A program made the position numbers and the translations under genes. A stretch of DNA of 64,000 bases. Origin: Halomarinibacterium sp034670265. GTDB lineage: Bacteria; Bacteroidota; Bacteroidia; Flavobacteriales; Flavobacteriaceae. Positions within the stretch are counted from its first letter, which is position 1, and each line of letters begins with the position of its first letter. Below the pieces are notes generated by a model. It searched no databases. It saw nothing but the letters and a program-made list of their open reading frames with translations, and was not told the DNA's origin. Of the stretch, positions 59,488 to 64,000 are shown piece after piece. The stretch is from assembly GCA_034670265.1 (NCBI GenBank), contig JAXMNU010000006.1, forward strand, positions 157,135 through 221,134, in the 5' to 3' direction.

Positions 59488-60972
59488 TTAATTTAAAGAA
59501 AAAGTGGTTCCTTCTTTCCCGTCTTTTAACTGAATTCCCACTTCTTGTAGTTGATCTCTTATCTGGTCACTGGTGGCAAAATCTTTGTTCGCTCTTGCCT
59601 GATTCCTAAGTTCAATTAATAATTCAACAGCTTCGGAAAGTTTATTGCCTTCGTTATTGTTAGTTTCAGAAATATCCACCAACCCCAAGACTTCAAAAAT
59701 AAAATCATGCATCGTTTTTTGAAGGAGTTCCAAATCTGAAGCGGTTATTGAAGCTTTGCCTTCTTTTAAAGCATTAATGAGTTTTGTTGCTTCAAATAGT
59801 TGCGCAATTAGAATAGGACTATTAAAGTCATCATTCATAGCATCATAGCAGGATTGACGCCATTCAGCAATATTAAAATCACTTTTTGAAGAAGGAGTTA
59901 TTTCAGAAATACTCCGATAGGCATCCATCAATCTAAAAAATCCTTTTTCTGAAGCTTCTAACGCATCATTCGAAAAGTCCAAAATGCTTCTATAATGCGC
60001 TTGATACATAAAAAATTTCGCCACAGTAGGGGCAAAAGGCTTGCTTAAAATATCATTATTTCCACTAAAAAGTTCATTCGGTAAAATATTGTTTCCAGTA
60101 GATTTTGCCATTTTTTTACCATTGAGAGTAAGCATATTGGTATGTAGCCAATAATTTACGGGGCTCTCATGGTTACAAGCTTCGGCTTGGGCTATTTCAC
60201 ATTCGTGATGTGGAAATTTTAAATCCATTCCGCCTCCGTGAATATCAAAATTGCTACCTAAATATTTTGTGCTCATTGCCGTACATTCAAGGTGCCAACC
60301 TGGAAAACCATCACTCCAAGGAGATGGCCAACGCATAATATGTTGTGGTTCTGCTTTTTTCCAAAGGGCAAAATCTTGCGGATTATTTTTTTCGCTTTGA
60401 GCAGCCAATTCTCGAGTGTTTGAAATCATATCTTCAAGATTTCTTCCACTTAATTTTCCGTAGGAATGGTCATCGTTAAATTTAACCACATCGAAATAGA
60501 CTGAACCATTTTTTTCGTATCCGTAACCTGCTTCAATAATTTTTTCAATTAACTGAATCTGTTCAATTATATGACCCGTTGCAGTAGGCTCGATACTTGG
60601 AGGTAGTGCATTAAAAGCATTCATCACTTGATGAAAATCTACCGAATATAATTGAACCACTTCCATAGGCTCTATCTGGTCAATTCGGGCTTTTTTTAGA
60701 ATGGGATCTTCACCACTTTCTCCATCATTTTCTAGATGACCTACATCGGTAATATTTCGGACATAGCGAACTTTATACCCTAAATGCTTCAGGTATCTAA
60801 AAACCATATCGAACGACAAAAACGTACGGCAATTCCCTAAATGAACATTACTATATACTGTGGGTCCACAAACGTACATCCCAACTGAACCTTCCACATT
60901 AGGTTCAAATATTTCTTTCTGTTTGGTTAAAGAATTATATAAGCTTAGTTCTTGATTTTTATAAAGGTGCAT
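59488..60972 (-). CDS. cysS: Cysteinyl-tRNA synthetase
   Basis: A 494-residue class Ia synthetase. It begins L-S-L-Y-N-S-L-T-K-Q-K-E-I-F. The HIGH-type motif is Y-V-C-G-P-T-V-Y-S-N-V-H-L-G-N-C-R-T. Zinc ligands lie in C-G-P-T, W-H-L-E-C-T-A-M and F-P-H-H-E-C-E. The KMSKS loop is G-K-K-M-A-K-S-T-G-N. The C-terminal DALR and helical domains span ~365-494. It is probably co-transcribed with folE upstream (21 nt) and yidD downstream. Confidence 0.97.
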   Translation of the reverse strand: MHLYKNQELSLYNSLTKQKEIFEPNVEGSVGMYVCGPTVYSNVHLGNCRTFLSFDMVFRYLKHLGYKVRYVRNITDVGHLENDGESGEDPILKKARIDQIEPMEVVQLYSVDFHQVMNAFNALPPSIEPTATGHIIEQIQLIEKIIEAGYGYEKNGSVYFDVVKFNDDHSYGKLSGRNLEDMISNTRELAAQSEKNNPQDFALWKKAEPQHIMRWPSPWSDGFPGWHLECTAMSTKYLGSNFDIHGGGMDLKFPHHECEIAQAEACNHESPVNYWLHTNMLTLNGKKMAKSTGNNILPNELFSGNNDILSKPFAPTVAKFFMYQAHYRSILDFSNDALEASEKGFFRLMDAYRSISEITPSSKSDFNIAEWRQSCYDAMNDDFNSPILIAQLFEATKLINALKEGKASITASDLELLQKTMHDFIFEVLGLVDISETNNNEGNKLSEAVELLIELRNQARANKDFATSDQIRDQLQEVGIQLKDGKEGTTFSLN

Positions 60973-60993
60973 TAGGTATGATTAAGGCGAAGG

Positions 60994-61671
60994 TTAAAAT
61001 TCTGTTTCAAATTTAATGTAATCAAGAAATTCCCGACGTACTTGAGAGTCTTTAAATTTTCCACCAAATTCACTTGTAACGGTGCTGCTATCAATATCGC
61101 GAATTCCTCTAGAATTTACGCACAAATGTTTTGCGTCTATAACACACGCAACATCTTCTGTTCCTAAAATATCTTGTAATTCTTTTACAATTTGCATCGT
61201 TAAGCGCTCTTGTACTTGCGGTCGTTTGGCATAATAATCTACCACGCGATTCATTTTTGAAAGACCTACTACAGTCCCATTCGAAATGTATGCAATGTGT
61301 GCTTTTCCAACAATGGGAAGTAAATGGTGCTCACAAGTAGAGTATAGGGTGATATTTTTCTCTACAAGCATTTCCCCATACTTGTATTTATTTAGAAATG
61401 TTGAAGCCTTTGGTTTTTTGTCTGGATGTAACCCTCCAAAAATTTCCTGAACAAACATTTTTGCAACACGATTTGGGGTTCCTCTTAGGCTGTCATCACT
61501 TAAATCCATTCCCAGAGTTTCTAATATATGCTCCACATCTTTTTTGATGGATGCTATTTTTTCTATATCGCTCATTTCAAACGCATCTGCCCTCAAAGGA
61601 GTGTCTGATGAACTCCCAACATGATCATTTCCTAGTGCTTCAATTTCTTTTAACTGTTTTTCTAAATCCAT
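60994..61671 (-). CDS. folE: GTP cyclohydrolase I
   Basis: 225 residues from the ATG at 61671 (M-D-L-E-K-Q-L-K-E-I-E-A-L-G). The open frame extends to a TTG at 61695, but that lies inside the promoter -7 element. The catalytic zinc motif is T-C-E-H-H-L-L-P-I-V-G, with later C-V-I-D-A-K-H-L-C-V-N-S-R-G-I. S-K-M-N-R-V-V-D-Y-Y-A-K-R-P-Q-V-Q-E-R-L-T is typical. It makes dihydroneopterin triphosphate for folate, and possibly for queuosine via QueD (queE lies 19 kb away). Confidence 0.96.
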   Translation of the reverse strand: MDLEKQLKEIEALGNDHVGSSSDTPLRADAFEMSDIEKIASIKKDVEHILETLGMDLSDDSLRGTPNRVAKMFVQEIFGGLHPDKKPKASTFLNKYKYGEMLVEKNITLYSTCEHHLLPIVGKAHIAYISNGTVVGLSKMNRVVDYYAKRPQVQERLTMQIVKELQDILGTEDVACVIDAKHLCVNSRGIRDIDSSTVTSEFGGKFKDSQVRREFLDYIKFETEF

Positions 61672-61692
61672 AATATTCTTAAATACAATTTG

Positions 61693-61700
61693 CAAAGATA
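61693..61700 (-). promoter_or_regulatory. folE promoter, -7 element TATCTTTG
   Basis: Perfect TAnnTTTG on the minus strand, 21 nt before the chosen ATG. It decides the start: the longer open frame would begin inside this element. Confidence 0.65.
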
Positions 61701-61803
61701 CGTATAAGTGTTTTGCTGAAAAAGTTGTTATTAGGATTTGAGAGAATTATTCCCCTAATTTTCATAAAATTTTCATAATTTTCGAACTTATAGCTATGTC
61801 ATT

Positions 61804-64000
61804 ATGAAAAAACTATTATTTGCTTTAATTTTTTTATTCCCTTTTTTATCATTTTCACAGATTGTAGTAGATGATATAGAGCTCTATGATCAATATAATG
61901 GGTACGTTAACTTTACTGCCTTGGGAAATACAATGAATGCTTCCCCTAATCCTTGTAGTCTTTTAGCAAGTAGTTCTGCAGATTTAAATCTACTTCCAAC
62001 CGAAACAATTTTATCAGCTCATCTATACTGGTCTGGTCCTTGGCCGTCTTTAACCGGTGGTGATTATGATGTATCTCTTAATGGGATGCCCGTAACTGCT
62101 TCAAGAGATTTTCATTTAAGAGCCGCAACAAACAATACCTATTTTTCTGCCTATGCAGATGTTACAGACATAGTATTAGCTACTGGAAATGGCACCTATA
62201 CTTTTGCAGACTTGTTTATCGACTTACCTGCCACGGGAGCTTGTAACAATGGAACCGATTTTGCGGGTTGGGCTATATATGTAATTTATGAAGATCCAGT
62301 TGTTCCTTTAACTCAAATAAGTTTGTTTGATGGTTTGGATTTTGTTTCAGGAGGAAACCCTCAGATAGACATTCAATTAACGGGTCTTGATGTGAGCTCA
62401 GATAATTTTTCAAAGATTGGGTTTTTAGCTTGGGAAGGAGATGCATCTATTGCAAATGGTGAAGCACTTTTTATCAATGGAACTCTTATTGATAATCCAC
62501 CACTTAATCCTGGAAATAATGCCTTTAATGGGACGAATAGTTATACCAATTCCAACACGCTGTATAATATGGATTTGGATTATTATGATTTAAATGGTTT
62601 AATTACTATTGGTGACACGACCATAGATATTACCCTTCAATCACAGCAAGATTTTGTGATGGTAAATAACATTATTACTGCAGTTAATTCAGAATTGCCA
62701 GATGCTACAATAACTATAGATGGTACTGCTGTTGTTTGTGAGAACGACCAAAATATGAACGTAGATTACACGGTTTTTAATGTAAATAGTACCGACATAT
62801 TACCTGCAGCTACGCCAATTGCTTTTTATATCGATGGAGTTTTAGCAGGGCAGTCTCAAACAGTAAATGATATTCCAATAGATGGTTCTGAAAGTGGCTC
62901 TATTATTTTAACAATTCCATTGGGTACTCCACCAATATTTAATTTATTACTTGTTGTTGATGATATAGGAAATGGGACGGGTATTGTAAACGAAATAGAT
63001 GAAACCAATAATGAAGCAATTGAACAAATAGACCTTTTAAACCCTGTGGAATTATTGGGTCCAGACATAGAAGGCTGTGTAGGTACACCCATAACATTGG
63101 ATACCGGGATATCTAACCCAGACTTTACGTGGCAATGGTATAGAAATGGTGTTTTAATTCCAGGTGCTACAGATTCTACATTGGTAGTAACCACAGATGG
63201 GACTTATGCTGTAGTTGGTTCTGAAGGTCCTTGCCAAATAACAGATGAAATTGAAGTACATTTTAACCCTCAACCAATAGCAAATGAACCTGATAACCTT
63301 TACCAATGTAATGATGGTGTAAATCCGGGTATTTATGATTTAACCCTAAATGACCCAGTAATTATGGGTGCTCAAGATCCTGCCTTATTTGTGATTAAAT
63401 ATTACGAAACATTTTTAGATAGTGAGAACGATACTAATGAAATAGTCAACCCAACAAATTATGCCATGACTCCTCCTCCTCCGCAGATTATTTATGCAAG
63501 AATTGAAGGGCAACTAGGGATTTGTTATGACCTCACCCAATTTGAACTTCGTTTTCCAATGGCAATTCCAGGCGTTGTACCTGGACCTTTTGAAGTTTGT
63601 GACCAAGATCAAACAGGAGATGAGCCGGTAGATTTAGCTTTTGAATTTGACAACTTTGTATTAAATGGCGAACCTGCAACTTTTTATGATATTACATATC
63701 ACGCAAACCAAGCCGATGCCGATGCCGATATTAATCCATTACCAACACCATATTTCGTACCTGTTCCAGGACAGACCATTTATATTCGATTAGAAAATAT
63801 ACGATTTAGTCCTACTTATACATGCTATAATACAACTACTGTAGATATTATTGTTCATGAAATCCCCTTGCCAAACCCCAACCCCGATCCTTTAATTTTA
63901 TGCGATGATGACAACGATGGTTTTTTGGAGTTTGATTTGAGTATGGCTGATGATAATTTAACTGGCGGTGATCCAGATTTGGTCGTGAGTTATCATGGTA
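61804..64000 (+). CDS. Large secreted cell-surface protein, N-terminal part (cut by window edge)
   Basis: An open frame of at least 732 codons running off the right edge. The signal peptide is L-L-F-A-L-I-F-L-F-P-F-L-S-F-S-Q. Residues ~20-300 form a beta-rich domain (L-S-A-H-L-Y-W-S-G-P-W-P ... G-W-A-I-Y-V-I-Y-E-D-P), which resembles the N-terminus of gliding-motility-associated proteins. CARDB-like (~300-410) and Ig-like (~415-480: W-Q-W-Y-R-N-G-V-L-I-P-G-A) domains follow. Then come repeats beginning L-Y-Q-C-N-D-G, E-V-C-D-Q-D-Q-T-G and I-L-C-D-D-D-N-D-G. Such proteins end in a type IX secretion domain, here outside the window. Likely an adhesin or gliding-related surface protein. A promoter was not assigned. 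Confidence 0.85.
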   Translation, partial: MKKLLFALIFLFPFLSFSQIVVDDIELYDQYNGYVNFTALGNTMNASPNPCSLLASSSADLNLLPTETILSAHLYWSGPWPSLTGGDYDVSLNGMPVTASRDFHLRAATNNTYFSAYADVTDIVLATGNGTYTFADLFIDLPATGACNNGTDFAGWAIYVIYEDPVVPLTQISLFDGLDFVSGGNPQIDIQLTGLDVSSDNFSKIGFLAWEGDASIANGEALFINGTLIDNPPLNPGNNAFNGTNSYTNSNTLYNMDLDYYDLNGLITIGDTTIDITLQSQQDFVMVNNIITAVNSELPDATITIDGTAVVCENDQNMNVDYTVFNVNSTDILPAATPIAFYIDGVLAGQSQTVNDIPIDGSESGSIILTIPLGTPPIFNLLLVVDDIGNGTGIVNEIDETNNEAIEQIDLLNPVELLGPDIEGCVGTPITLDTGISNPDFTWQWYRNGVLIPGATDSTLVVTTDGTYAVVGSEGPCQITDEIEVHFNPQPIANEPDNLYQCNDGVNPGIYDLTLNDPVIMGAQDPALFVIKYYETFLDSENDTNEIVNPTNYAMTPPPPQIIYARIEGQLGICYDLTQFELRFPMAIPGVVPGPFEVCDQDQTGDEPVDLAFEFDNFVLNGEPATFYDITYHANQADADADINPLPTPYFVPVPGQTIYIRLENIRFSPTYTCYNTTTVDIIVHEIPLPNPNPDPLILCDDDNDGFLEFDLSMADDNLTGGDPDLVVSYHG

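Noticed and set aside
61672..61695. N-terminal extension of folE from a TTG
   Set aside because: The TTG is part of the -7 element TATCTTTG on the minus strand.
62856..63194. 112-codon antisense open frame on the minus strand
   Set aside because: It lies wholly within the large surface protein gene on the plus strand and has no recognisable product or start context.
1..64000. tRNA, rRNA, CRISPR array, prophage or IS element
   Set aside because: No cloverleaf, no regularly spaced repeats, and no transposase, integrase or phage gene was seen in any frame.

Overview
The window is a chromosomal segment of a member of the Bacteroidota, most likely a marine Flavobacteriaceae. The evidence is the AT-rich sequence, near absence of Shine-Dalgarno sequences, promoters of the Bacteroidota type (-7 element TAnnTTTG, -33 TTG/TTTG), type IX secretion substrates, surface lipoproteins with C-x-K-(D/E)-(D/E) export signals, a fused SecDF, and the order secY-infA-rpmJ ... 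rpoA-rplQ-carA-eno. No IS element, prophage, CRISPR array, tRNA or rRNA gene was found. Almost every ORF is intact.

Layout. 1-7.6 kb: distal half of the spc/alpha ribosomal protein operon (rpsN partial to rplQ), with two structured leaders upstream of rpsH and rpsD. 7.6-13.2 kb: carA, eno, gltA, interrupted by a seven-repeat VCBS/FG-GAP secreted protein. 13.2-16.6 kb: two guanidine-modifying (amidinotransferase-fold) hydrolases around an outer-membrane barrel and a hexapeptide acetyltransferase. 16.6-19.1 kb: an SDR/DUF2867 gene with two extra degenerate copies of its C-terminal tail and downstream flank, plus small unknown genes. 19.1-23.6 kb: argS and a DesK/NarL-type two-component pair. 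23.6-30.1 kb: an ECF sigma factor, FecR anti-sigma factor and TonB-dependent transducer, divergent from two surface lipoproteins built from repeated domains. 30.2-43.2 kb: an orphan hybrid-free histidine kinase, ffh, folD, transport proteins, a three-gene operon with an unusual methyltransferase, a HerA-like ATPase, a lipoprotein RidA, and queE. 43.2-50.3 kb: gyrB, DUF6588, mdh and a class II ribonucleotide reductase. 50.5-53.9 kb: a candidate copper-uptake operon. 54-61.7 kb: secDF, DUF192, lgt, yidD, cysS, folE. From 61.8 kb to the edge: the N-terminal part of a giant cell-surface protein.

The two most interesting systems are as follows. (1) The sigma/FecR/TonB cell-surface signalling locus. 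A bipartite sequence (AGGTAGGGTAAAA, exactly 10 nt, then CTGTTT[C/T]AG) stands in sense orientation upstream of both fecR and the divergent lipoprotein operon, and nowhere else that I could see. It looks like the promoter recognised by the ECF sigma factor and ties the repeat lipoproteins to the signalling circuit. (2) A copper operon: a TonB receptor carrying a C-x-x-x-M site and an H-M-D-M site of the OprC type, preceded by a small MxCxxxC membrane protein and followed by a surface lipoprotein with two tandem Met/His-rich FixH/YtkA-like domains. All functional statements are from reading the sequence; no search was run.
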